Below, in pieces: positions 10,557 to 21,400 of a DNA stretch of 30,190 nt; position 1 is the first letter of the stretch; each line of letters begins with the position of its first letter. The translations under genes were made by a program, and so were the position numbers. Source of the stretch: Tritrichomonas foetus (lineage: Eukaryota; Parabasalia; Tritrichomonadida; Tritrichomonadidae). Location: positions 1-30,190 of the forward strand of contig MLAK01000988.1 of assembly GCA_001839685.1 (NCBI GenBank). Direction: 5' to 3'. The notes under the pieces are model-generated. The model had not been told where the DNA came from and made no database searches. It saw nothing but the letters and a program-made list of their open reading frames with translations.

Positions 10557-10982
10557 ATTTGTAGATGTGAATAAAATTTTATGTATTATCGAAAATTCTG
10601 AACTTTATTTTTATTTGTGTGATATCACATAAATGTCATAAAAAGGTAAATTTGAATGGTCATTGAAATCATGCTTTTAAATATCTTGCTATCTAAGATA
10701 GTATTGATAGATTCTATGTTTGATAACACATCAACGGTATACATCTGTATTACGATCATACTTGAAAAATGTTTTGCATAAATTTGGTAATTTATTCATG
10801 TGATTTTGAATTTCTGGCTTAACTTTTAGTTATAATGCAGCGCTATAGTCAGCAGATATATAGGAAACTCCTCTTGCATTGAGAGATCCTAAAAAAAAGG
10901 GGAATAATTAAAACAGGAGGGAGAAAAAATATTCAAATACGATGGATGACATGTGAAATAAAAAAATCTTCATTAACAAAAT
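10557..10982. other. Spacer between Myb and Atg1-like genes
   Basis: This holds the Myb 3' region and the kinase promoter. A somewhat GC-richer patch at about 10835-10890 contains nested inverted repeats: AGGA 10862-10865 with TCCT 10887-10890, and CTCT 10871-10874 with AGAG 10882-10885. It could fold as a short hairpin, but I cannot match it to a known RNA. Confidence 0.4.
10970..10975 (+). promoter_or_regulatory. Initiator-like TCATTA before Atg1-like ATG
   Basis: TCATTA matches the trichomonad initiator pattern. Its A at 10972 is 11 bases before the ATG at 10983, within the short leader length known for these organisms. Confidence 0.55.
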
Positions 10983-12827
10983 ATGAATCACCACTTTTCT
11001 GATTTATGTAGTATCAGAAAAGAAATTGGTCGAGGTGCGTATGGAACAGTTTATTCAGCAATCTTATTAAAACCGTTTCCACCTCTTGAAAAAGGTGCTA
11101 AAGTTGCTATCAAATCTATTCCAACGTCTCGAATTACAACACCACATGAAAAAGAGAAGCTCGAGATGGAAATAAATTTAATGGCAACATTAGATCATCC
11201 AAATATTGTGAAACTTTATGGTGTTGAAAAAACCACTTCACATTATTATTTAATTCTTGAATGTTGTGATGGTGGCGATTTATATAATTATATACACATG
11301 CATGAAGGTGGCTTCCCTGAAAATATTGTTCGTGACTTTGCATCACAAATTGCATCAGGATTATTTTATTTGCATGCACATCAAATTGTTCATCGTGATT
11401 TGAAACCACATAATATTTTAATTTCACGGAATTCTTTTAATAGTCCTACCAAAAATGTGAATTTGAATGAAAATAGAATTAATTTTCAAAATAGTAATAA
11501 AATTACTTTGAAAATCGCTGATTTTGGATTTGCCAGATTTTTAAGACCTTGCGATTTGGCAACAACAGTTTGTGGTTCGCCTGTTTATATGGCACCTGAA
11601 ATCCAATTCGGAAGCCAGTATTCATCAAATGTTGACATGTGGAGTTTAGGAATTATTTTGTTTGAATTAATCACCAAAAAAACACCTTTTCCGCACGTCA
11701 AAACACAATATGAGTTAGCAATGGAGCTTAGGGCAAGAGGATCGAAACCTTACTGTCTTCCAATCAGTGCACAAGCTTCAAGTGAGCTTAGAAATTTAAT
11801 TCAAAGGCTTTTAACAATAAATCCATGCAAACGAATGAGTTTCGATGAGTTCATCAATGATCCTTTCATTAATGTAATTGATTGCAATGATAAAACATCA
11901 AATCAAAAGAAATCGCCAGCTGAAGAATATGATCTAATTGATTTAAATAACTTCACTAATAATTTTGCTTCATCGAGTCATGCTATTAATAATAATAATA
12001 ATAATCATACTACGACTAATTATAATAACATTAATATCAATAGCACTAATAATAATACGACTAATCACTTTATTAATAATGCCGATAAGGAAATGAATAA
12101 GAATCTGAATGACGTTCATCGAATTAAAATCATACATAATATTCAAACAAATAATAATATTAATAATAATCAAAATAACAAAAATGAAATTAATCATCTC
12201 CAAAAACGAAATAAATGGAATAAAAGTCGGTTAATCAAGCCAAAATTTTCATTTTTAGCTGCTTCGCCTGATGCTGATGATGTTGTTGCAGAAAATTATC
12301 TGATAGATGCATTGAATTGTTCAGAAACAATCGCATCACATTTTACTGAATGTCAATTAATTAGTAATTCTTTATTAATATCATTAGAAATTTTAGTGAT
12401 TCACTTCCTTTTTGATTTTTTCTATGAAGAAAAACAAATTCGAAAAAATCATTCAACAAACTCAAAAAAATATTCCAAAAATGGAAAGAAAATTCAAAAA
12501 GATGTTTTGGAATTAGCTAAATGTTACATTGATGAAGTTGAAGCAATCATTGATATAAAATTGGAAACACCACCAATTGGACCAATGCAGTTTTTATTCG
12601 ATCGAGCGATTGAACTTGCCAAAGCTGCCGCAAATTTTGAAATTGACAAAAATTTTTCTTTTGCAAAACTTAAATACCAAAAAGCACTTCATATGCTGTC
12701 ACCTATTGTTTTTTCATTAAAAACAAATGATCAGATAAGAACAGCAAGATGTTTGTATAAAAGAATTGATTTAAGGTTATTTAAGATTTCCAATATGATG
12801 AAAGAAAATCCAAAAAATTGTTTGTAA
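10983..12827 (+). CDS. ATG1: Atg1/ULK-like autophagy serine/threonine kinase
   Basis: The 614-aa product starts with a complete kinase domain (about residues 8-296). It has a glycine loop GRGAYGTVY, the ATP lysine in VAIK (K44), catalytic HRDLKPHN (D139), DFGFAR (D180), CGSPVYMAPE and DMWSLGIILFE. DFGFAR followed by CGSPVYMAPE and the overall pattern are characteristic of ULK/Atg1 kinases. Residues about 330-410 are an Asn-rich low-complexity linker. The C-terminal part from about 430 is helical (FLFDRAIELAKAAANFEIDK, FAKLKYQKALHML), resembling the tandem MIT-like region by which Atg1 binds Atg13 and membranes. Together these support a true Atg1 rather than a generic kinase. In the cell it would start autophagosome formation. 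It is convergent with the transporter at 13184. Confidence 0.82.
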   Translation: MNHHFSDLCSIRKEIGRGAYGTVYSAILLKPFPPLEKGAKVAIKSIPTSRITTPHEKEKLEMEINLMATLDHPNIVKLYGVEKTTSHYYLILECCDGGDLYNYIHMHEGGFPENIVRDFASQIASGLFYLHAHQIVHRDLKPHNILISRNSFNSPTKNVNLNENRINFQNSNKITLKIADFGFARFLRPCDLATTVCGSPVYMAPEIQFGSQYSSNVDMWSLGIILFELITKKTPFPHVKTQYELAMELRARGSKPYCLPISAQASSELRNLIQRLLTINPCKRMSFDEFINDPFINVIDCNDKTSNQKKSPAEEYDLIDLNNFTNNFASSSHAINNNNNNHTTTNYNNININSTNNNTTNHFINNADKEMNKNLNDVHRIKIIHNIQTNNNINNNQNNKNEINHLQKRNKWNKSRLIKPKFSFLAASPDADDVVAENYLIDALNCSETIASHFTECQLISNSLLISLEILVIHFLFDFFYEEKQIRKNHSTNSKKYSKNGKKIQKDVLELAKCYIDEVEAIIDIKLETPPIGPMQFLFDRAIELAKAAANFEIDKNFSFAKLKYQKALHMLSPIVFSLKTNDQIRTARCLYKRIDLRLFKISNMMKENPKNCL

Positions 12828-13183
12828 TTAAATAGATAGACTTTTTTTGTTTTTCACAATTTTTATTTTTATAAAATATCAAAAATTATTTGAGTGTTTT
12901 TCATAAAGTTTTGATTATTCAGAAATCATTAGAATCAAAAAAATTTCATTTTAAAGTTAACAATCATTTGAATTTATTTACAGTCAAAACAATGATTTAG
13001 ATCAACTCCAACTTAGACTTTATTTGCATGCGAAGAAAAACTTGAAGTTCAAAATCATATCAAATGTTTCCATTTTATCGAGAGCAGTTATGGATAAAAA
13101 CATCGCAAACAAAAAAGATGAAAGATATATTTCTTTTTTTCCTTTTATTAAAAAACTATGAGAAACACGTCACTTCGCATATT
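12828..13183. other. Spacer between convergent genes
   Basis: The kinase (plus) and the transporter (minus) end towards each other here, so this is 3' flanking DNA for both. It is AT-rich with T runs. I see no gene or repeat; a 60-codon plus-strand frame overlapping the transporter end is not convincing. Confidence 0.5.
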
Positions 13184-14542
13184 TCATTCAGAGCCACCAA
13201 AGCCAAATGCATCAGCAAATGCTTGATATGTCGCAATGCATGCTGATACAAGGCCGAATGTTGCAAGACAGATACAGAATATATTTGCTGGGTAAGTCCA
13301 CTTGTGAGATGAGTTGAAGAGCCACATGAGTGCTGGGAAGAAGAAGTTTGTCATACATCCACCGAGAGCACCACCAATTGCAAGAACTGGGGAGATTGAA
13401 GGGCAGACCATTGCGATGAGGACAGGTGGAATGTTTGTGCAGATTAAAATGATAGCACGTCGTTTTGTTGTGAGGGCAGCTGGATCGAAAACCTTGAAAA
13501 TATTAGCAGATAAATCTGCTGCAACAGAAAGAGAAATAACTGGATAAGAAGCAGTCACAACAATAAAGAATGAACAACGAACAACTTGAATCAAAATGTT
13601 GTCATTTTCAAAATTGTTCAAAATGATATCTTTTGTATCTGCTCCAAACATTAAATATCCGATAACGCCTGGAATCAAAACAAAGAGATAGCATGAGAAG
13701 AAAGCAGTGCCAATAATCCTATAACGAACAGAGATACGAGGATTGGCGTTCTTGATGACTGGCAGGATAATGGCTGGAAGTGCAAACATCAGCGCGTAAA
13801 TCGCCAAAGCATTGAAAAACTTAATATTCAAATGAAAAGCATAAACTGATGCATTTATACCTTCTGAAACAAGTTTCTGTGAGCCGAGAACGACAATAAC
13901 GCCAACAAAGAAAGCGAGGCAGAAGATTGAAAATGTTGACATATATGACAGAAATGTGATCTTTCGGGGAATCGTCATAGCAACCGGAATGGCCAAGGCG
14001 TAGATAAGCATTACAACGCTGCGGCGCCATCCTTTTGTCCATTCGTCCAATTTGAGAAGTCGCATCCATGAGTTGATGTTATCGCCACCGATAATCAGGT
14101 AAGCGACGCAGCAGGAGTAAGTGAAGAGAAGCGTGAGCACACTGAGTGCGCCAGAGCCCCATTTTCCGAGTAATTTCTTGGCCATATCATTTAACGATTC
14201 TGCGTGCGTACGGAACTGAAGACGAACTGTCATGAATGTAGCGATGTATGAAAGAGTGGCTGTGAGGGTCATCAAGCAGACAGAGCAGCAGAGACCCGTG
14301 AAATTCATCGAGTTGGAAATACTCAGAAGTTCAGAGCCGACAAGTGAATTTAATAAGTTCATAACTGTTGGAAAAAATCCGACTTGATTTGAAACATCTG
14401 TCAAGTCTGTAAATTCTGATAAATTCTGTACTGAATCGCCGAAATGCGAATCAGTGAAAGAGTGAAGTCCTGGCTCTTGACCAGGCTTGTTGGTCAAGGG
14501 TTGGGAATTCATGTCCTGGGGCGTGTCGTCGACTGGATACAT
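13184..14542 (-). CDS. AAAP-family (SLC38/AVT-like) amino-acid transporter
   Basis: The 452-aa product runs from ATG at 14542 to TGA at 13184. A hydrophilic N-terminus of about 54 residues, rich in Asp/Ser/Gln, precedes roughly eleven hydrophobic spans (about 55-75, 82-105, 132-152, 173-191, 196-220, 244-264, 275-300, 317-342, 362-382, 384-408, 418-440). The first span carries the family signature region FPTVMNLLNSLVGSELLSIS, matching the NLxNSxxGxGxL pattern of amino acid/auxin permeases. The IPRKITFLSYMS and LMFALPAIILPVIKN segments also fit. Such carriers move neutral or cationic amino acids with Na+ or H+ across plasma or vacuolar/lysosomal membranes; substrate and direction cannot be read from the sequence. 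Codon use is GC-richer than in its neighbours, suggesting good expression. No obvious TCA initiator precedes the ATG. Confidence 0.88.
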   Translation of the reverse strand: MYPVDDTPQDMNSQPLTNKPGQEPGLHSFTDSHFGDSVQNLSEFTDLTDVSNQVGFFPTVMNLLNSLVGSELLSISNSMNFTGLCCSVCLMTLTATLSYIATFMTVRLQFRTHAESLNDMAKKLLGKWGSGALSVLTLLFTYSCCVAYLIIGGDNINSWMRLLKLDEWTKGWRRSVVMLIYALAIPVAMTIPRKITFLSYMSTFSIFCLAFFVGVIVVLGSQKLVSEGINASVYAFHLNIKFFNALAIYALMFALPAIILPVIKNANPRISVRYRIIGTAFFSCYLFVLIPGVIGYLMFGADTKDIILNNFENDNILIQVVRCSFFIVVTASYPVISLSVAADLSANIFKVFDPAALTTKRRAIILICTNIPPVLIAMVCPSISPVLAIGGALGGCMTNFFFPALMWLFNSSHKWTYPANIFCICLATFGLVSACIATYQAFADAFGFGGSE

Positions 14543-15130
14543 CTGTAAAAGAAAGTTTGCTTGCTTTGTTTTATTTCTATGATTTTCTTACACATTTAAA
14601 AAGTTTAGATGAAGTGTTGTAAAGTATTAGAAAAGCCGTATTTGTCAGGCGTAAAGTATTGGAATAGTTATTGTGAGAATCAAAATCTTCTATTGCAATA
14701 AAACTCTGAACTTTTTGTGTGAGGCTTTAATCTGTTTATTGATCGATTTTGAATGACACACAATATTTTGAATTGATAGTGTTCTTAATTCTGTAGTACA
14801 AATATCATCTGACAAAACTCGTAGCTTTACACGAAAATGGAATGAAGAATAACGACATAAAAGAGATAATATTTGAATGAAGTTATTATAGTCAAATGAA
14901 GAAAAATTATGACTTTTTCGCATTATTTTTTCAAAAGTAATTGGTCAATCATATTCATCTTAAATGTTCTTTTAATCATGTTTCTGTCGAGTGATTTGGA
15001 AATTTTGAAATTTTCAATCCAATAGATTTTGTGTGTAATAAAAAATAGCTTTGGAAAGTTGATGATAACTACTTGGCTATTGAATGTGTATACACCCAAA
15101 GCAGAATCAAATGAAAAAATGTCATTCTAT
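14543..15130. other. Spacer upstream of transporter
   Basis: This should contain the transporter promoter. A minus-strand frame at 14690-14923 (77 codons, ATG at 14923) has plausible protein composition but no domain, no initiator and no known relative that I recognise, so it is not called a gene. The minisatellite begins at the right end. Confidence 0.4.
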
Positions 15131-15335
15131 GAAAGAGTATATAAATAATGAAAGAGTATATAAATAATGAAAGAGTATATAAATAATGAAAGAGTATATA
15201 AATAATGAAAGAGTATATAAATAATGAAAGAGTATATAAATAATGAAAGAGTATATAAATAATGAAAGAGTATATAAATAATGAAAGAGTATATAAATAA
15301 TGAAAGAGTATATAAATAATGAAAGAGTATATAAA
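15131..15335. repeat. 19-bp minisatellite, about 10.8 copies
   Basis: The unit gaaagagtatataaataat repeats head to tail from 15131 with a period of 19. Ten complete copies appear identical and an eleventh (from 15321) stops after 15 bases. Each unit contains TATATAAAT. Because 19 is not a multiple of 3, all three minus frames cycle through the same peptide, which produces a spurious 78-codon repeat ORF. The array lies about 110 bases past the stop of the Furry-like gene and about 590 bases upstream of the transporter ATG. Confidence 0.97.
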
Positions 15336-15442
15336 AAAGGAAATATATCGAATATAAAAACATTTTATTTAAATACAGATTATTTGCGAAATGTAAAAAA
15401 GTTGGTAATAAATTCTAAAAGCTTATAAGTCAAGTTTGTGAA

Positions 15443-18400
15443 TCACTTTCCTTTTTTCTTGCTTTTACTCTTCTTTTTACTTTTACTTTTACTTGGACTT
15501 TTATTCTGACTTTTACTGTGTTCATCTTTAACTTTGTGTTTGTTTTTACTATGTCCATCTCTAGCCTTTCTTTTGCTTTTCTCACTTTTTTCTTTACTCT
15601 CTTTCTTGGATTTCGACTTTTCACTTTTCTCTGTTTCTTTTGGATAAATTACAGGTGTTATTTTTGATGTATTGTCTGAATCATTACTGTCTTCTTGATT
15701 ATTGTCTTCTTTTTTAGGACTGTTGTCCTTTTTCTTCTTTTCCTTAACATTGATGCTATTTTGGAAATTTTTGTTTCGTTTATTATTATTTTGATTGTTG
15801 TTGGAAATCGAATCATTTTCATGTGGAATATTTGTAAGTTCATCAAGTTTTGAGAACACGTTAAATGAAACAACAAATTTATTCAATTTCTTTGAGGGGT
15901 TTTCACTCTCATTTTCAAACTCATTTGTAATATTAAGAAACTCTTTAATTACGGTTTTCTTCTTGATTGGAGAAAGTTTTAATTTGGCAAAGCCTGAAAA
16001 TTGACTTGAAAATCCAGAAATCATGACTTTATTGGAAAACAACCCGGAATTTATTGATAAGTTTGAAGACATTATTTGATTTTGCAATGATCGTTTAGCC
16101 TGTAAATTGGTATTGTTTTGATCTTCTTTCTTAATGCCCGCAATCATGTCATATTGTGAAGAAAATGGAATTATTTTAGGTGGATGTTGTTGATCAATAA
16201 TTCCTTCAAGGTGTTGAATATACTTACAATTGGTAATTGGAGCAATTTGTTTAGCTTCACCTGAGCCGAGTTCTAAAATGTTTTCTTTTACTTCCTCAAT
16301 AGTTTTATTCATTCCTGATGATTTTTCTGACTTTAATGAAGCAATTGATGGATCAATTCGTGCAATTGTCTGAACAAAATCAACAGCAGAGTCATAAATT
16401 GCTATTGATTGTAACGCTGATAAGTAAATTGGGACAATTGTGCCTTTATTTAATATTTTTTCATATCGAGTGAATAATTCATTTGTTAAAATGAAAATTG
16501 AATCAGTTAAAGGTTTTGATGCTGTTTTTAGCATTGTTGAAAGAATCATCAATGCACGATGGATTTCTTCTTTTTGATATTTTTTATTTATTATTTCACG
16601 ATATGTTTTTCCAATATCAATAAATGGCAATGGTTTAATTAAAAATGCTGCAGCAACAATAAATAATTCAGGGGTGTCAATCATATTTGTAATTCCTAAC
16701 AAAACTTCTTGTGAATTCCGATTCATCTCAAGTGAAGTTGCATAAGGAATGAAAGCATCGACTAGAATAGATTTTGCAGTATTTGATAAAATAGGATGAT
16801 CAATGCAATCCATAAAGATTGGCATTGCATTAACAAGACAATTTTTAATAAGTGGTTTGAAATGAACAAAGCTGGAAGCAAAATTGAATGCAAATTCGGT
16901 GATTTCGGTTTCATCTAAATGATTATTGAACAATTTAAAGCACTCACCAACAAATAAAGCGCAATCATCATAATCATTTTCAACAATATGTGATAAATGA
17001 TAATGAACAGCATCTGCAAGTAATCTCGGGAATACTGGATTAAGTTGCGAATTCAACGAGTTTAAAATAACTAATGAGCGATAAGCAATTTTCAAATTAT
17101 TGCAACCAACAACCCATCTCATTGCTTCAAGTGACCATTTCTTGATGGCTTCTGGATTTTCATGTTTTATTTGGTCAACAAATTTAGAAATAATTGAAGC
17201 AGCTCGCATTGTATTTCCAATGTCGGTATCTGGTGTCCAAACATAAGCAACATCAACACTATCAAGGTTGAAAACAGATACCAGTGTTTCAAAAAGTTCT
17301 TCTGCTTGTTCAATGAATAATAAAGAATAATGGAAAGTTTTTGTGAAGTATCGAACAGATTCAGTTGTAAAATCAATAAATGCTCTAGATAGTACTTTCA
17401 TCATCCAATTTGATGGTAAAGAATGTACATTTTTATGAGTGTTGATGAAATACCAAAATGAAAATGAGCATCTTTTTGTCAAGAATTTAGCAATTAATGC
17501 TGGTGCTTTTTCAAGGAGTTCTGAAAAAATGTTTTGCTTGATTTCATCATCTTCATTTTCAAAAAGAAGAAGAAGTACAATAATATCATTATCAGAAGTA
17601 CGAAGCAAATCAAACCAGATTTGTGAGAAAACATCATGCTGTTCAGCTGTTAATGATTTAGAAAATGCTAAAAGTTCCTCAAAGAATGATAAAATTGTAT
17701 ACCGTCTAAATTTGGATGGGATTCCTTGAATAAGGAAACAATTCGGAATATGTGTTGGTAAAATTCGTAATTTTTCAATCCATGGAGCTAAAAAGCTGAC
17801 AATTGTCTTAACAACAACTACTTTATCTGTCGATTTAATTATGTCAAAAGCAAATTCAATTAATTGTTCAGTAGCGAAATTAAATACTGAAAGTGCAAAT
17901 GACATATCTTCAGATTGTTCAATATTTCTTATAGTTTCACTATCAGGACTTGCAAATAACAGTAAAACAGCTAATTTTTGAAGAATGAACTTCCATGAAG
18001 TATTATATTCTTCATAACAGAAAACAGCTAGAAATACAAGAGCTCCTGCAAAATCTTGAATTGATTTTCCATCTTCAATTTTTTCAAGTGCTGACAAAAC
18101 AGCCATTAAAAAGACTTGTGATTCTCTGCGTGTCTCCAAAAAGATCATTTTAATGAAATCATTAAGTAAGATATCAAGATGGAAGTATAAAAGCGATTCA
18201 AGAACAGAAAGTCCAGAAAGTTGACATTCAACAAGCATATTCAACATTGACAAATCAAATGAATAGCCATTCGTGAAAACTGTGCCAGAATTCAAAATTG
18301 GAATTAAAGCATTAATTGCATATGCTTTTAATTTTTCAAAGTTAAATGTTTCAGTGGATGTCAATTGACCCCAATGATTCAAAAATTGAACATGAACTTG

Positions 18401-21400
18401 GCGGTAAGAAACAGGCCATTCATCTTCTGGAATTTGATCTTGAATATTATTAAAAGCAGCCGAAATTAAAATACAATAATTGACGCACATATTTTCATTT
18501 TCTTTCAATTTTTCATAAAGCTCTTTCGTCCATTTCATTTTTCTAGAACTGTTGATTTTAATTTCTTTGAAATAGCTTTGGAAATTGTTTAACATTTGAA
18601 TCACCGATCGAAAAATCAAAGTAAATATTTTACTGAAGTTTTCGGGATTTTGAATAATAATTGTTAGAGCTTCAGCAATATCCGGATAAAGTGATGTGTC
18701 AACTTCTAAAATATTTTGTAAAACAACAGGAATTACTCTCCAGTTTAAAAATCGAAAGGCTTTTATAAAAGCTTTTTTCATTTTTATATATTTGGAATTA
18801 AGTATTTCTTTGATAAATTCTTCGGCTTTCTTTATAAAATTAATGTACATTGGATCTTGTTCCATTGGCTTCATATCTGAAACATCATCAAGACTTAAAA
18901 TACTAATTTTATTCAAATTACCATTACTATAACTATTAGGAATACTCATGTTATGATGATTCTGTGCAAGAATACTATCGGGTTGATCATTATTTTTATT
19001 AAAACTATTGTTTAGACTATTATTTGGATCATCGTCTTGGTTGTCATTATCATCATTATATACGTCGTCGAAATTGTTTTCAATGATTGGTGCACTTCCG
19101 CGCGTCATCGCGCCTAAATAGCAGATGAAAATAGAAGTCATTGCATGTTCAGAAATTGCTTTCTTTTCAATTAATTTGGGGATTTGTTTAACGTATTTTT
19201 CTAATTTGTTTGTAATGATATCTAATAAATCAATGAATTTCGTATCAAGAAGAAGGTTTATAATTTCCGCAAAATATAAAATCCAAAAATCATTGTACCT
19301 TGAATAACAAACTGCTTCATAACTAACACTACCAATTGGTGGAAATACAACAGAAGGTTTATCAGGAACGTTTAAAACTAGCATTACTAGTTTGACATTA
19401 TCGCTTATAATATTATTAGATTCATTTAATAATGTATAACGATCACTTTTACCTAAAACACCGAGATGTTTAAATATTCTAAGTGCCAAAGCTCTACAAT
19501 GTTGAATATCCATCATTAATCCCATAATTGCAGCAGCTTCAATTTCCAAATATGTTTCTGTAGAAATTTCATAAGTTGGATTAGAAATTGCATTAAACAA
19601 AAATTGTAAAACTCTTGAAACTAATTCTGGTTGACTCGCATCAAATGAAATTTTAAGAGCTTCAGCGACAAAAATTGGATGAATTTCAGGAATATTAAGT
19701 ATTTTATGAATGATTTTAGATGCAATATCAGAAATAAGTTGATCATTACTGCATCCAAGTGAAATAACTGTACTCAAGAAACTTTGATTTTTTAAATAAT
19801 CGCTTGTTGAAAAAGTGATAAATATACAATGAAGCATATGTAAAACAATCGAAAAATTATTTCCGGGTAAAATTCTTGAATTCAAATCTTTAACTTTCTT
19901 TACAAAAAGCGGAAAATTATTACGAGAAAGAAAATCATTCACTAAATGATCTGATTCTTCAATTGTCGACTGAAGTTGAATTGAATCAATTATAATTGTA
20001 TGTGGCATTTTCAATGCAGTATTGCATAAAACTGGAATTAAATCACTTAAAACTCTTCGTATTGGAGTATTAATTTCATCTATCTGTTCTTGAGTTGCTT
20101 TGCAAAAGCTCCTTTTTATAAATTTCTTTCTATTCAACAATGGAATAACCATCAGCATTACTATGAAACGTGAATCAGTTTTTTCTAAACTTAGAAATCG
20201 TGGAAGAATATTTTTCGTGAATTCGGAAATATCTAAAGCAGCAAGATGAACCAAAACATCTCTAAAAACAGTTGGACATGCAGAAAAATCAGACTTACTA
20301 AAAAATACTTTTAGAAATGTTGAAAAAAATGAATTAGGCTCACTTTGAGTAGTACTTGTTGATCCACTCACGGATATAAAAGCTAAAGGATCAGTTCCAT
20401 CACCAGAATCTTTAACTTTTGAAATATCACCTTGAATCAAATTTAGAAATGCGTGTAGTGACTTTTCAACCTTTTGAGGGTGTTGAGCAAATTTGTAAAC
20501 TTTGTGTTGGAAAAATTTTGTCACTTTTTTTGTTGGAATATTTAAGCGATTAAAAAGAACAGTAATCATGTCAATTGCGCCAAATCTTAACTCATCGGAA
20601 CCTTTTACTTCCAAAGCCAATTTATAAAATTCATTCAATATTTCCTTATTACATTTCATATGTGATAATAAAATAGATAATTGAGTTAGCATTTCAGATG
20701 TTAACCATTTTTTCTTTTTGGCTTGAGTAATTTGGTAAAGTAGTGTATTCGCAAAATCAGAATCACCTTTAATTCGACTAATTAGACGGAAAACACGACC
20801 AGAGTTATTTTGATCGAAAACACTATCAAAAAATCGAGTGATATCATCAAGTTCATATAAACTTACATAGTAAAAAATATATGACCATGTGTCAACCAGC
20901 ATGTTTTGGATAACACTCAATCTTTGAGATGATGTGCATAAATTGTAACCACATGGAACAAGTTTACTAACAGTTTGTTTAGTTGGAAATGTAGTCATTA
21001 TTTTAAAAATTAAGTCACTCAAAATGATCAAATTAAGATAATGCAGAAACATGAAGTGATGGAAATTTGTGGCTTTAAATGAAAGTGATGTAATATTTAT
21101 GACGGTTGGTGCACTGTCTGTAGATCGATTTGTTTCGAGCTTAAATTTTGAGCATAAATGAGTAATTATCCCTTTTGGATTTGTCGACGCGAAAAGTGTC
21201 AGTTTTTCGAGAATTCGTGAATATGAATAATGAGAGCGAGGGAAAGATGAAAAAACTGTTTCTAATAATGAATCTAATTCGTCATCTGAATATTTCCTGG
21301 AGGAAACTTGTTTTTCGAATTCTGAGAAAATCTGATCGGCAGGAGCGAAAGACTCCAAAAAATTATTTAAAACTGAGTCGAAAAGAGCAAGAATATTGCT

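Noticed and set aside
14690..14923. 77-codon minus-strand ORF with ATG
   Set aside because: Composition is plausible, but there is no initiator, domain or recognised relative. It is left as spacer rather than a gene.
15131..15335. CRISPR-like array
   Set aside because: Units are contiguous with no spacers; this is a minisatellite in a eukaryotic genome.
15127..15363. 78-codon minus-strand ORF of repeated Tyr/Leu/Phe-rich peptide
   Set aside because: It is only the 19-bp minisatellite read through; every frame cycles with the same 19-residue period and there is no promoter or domain.
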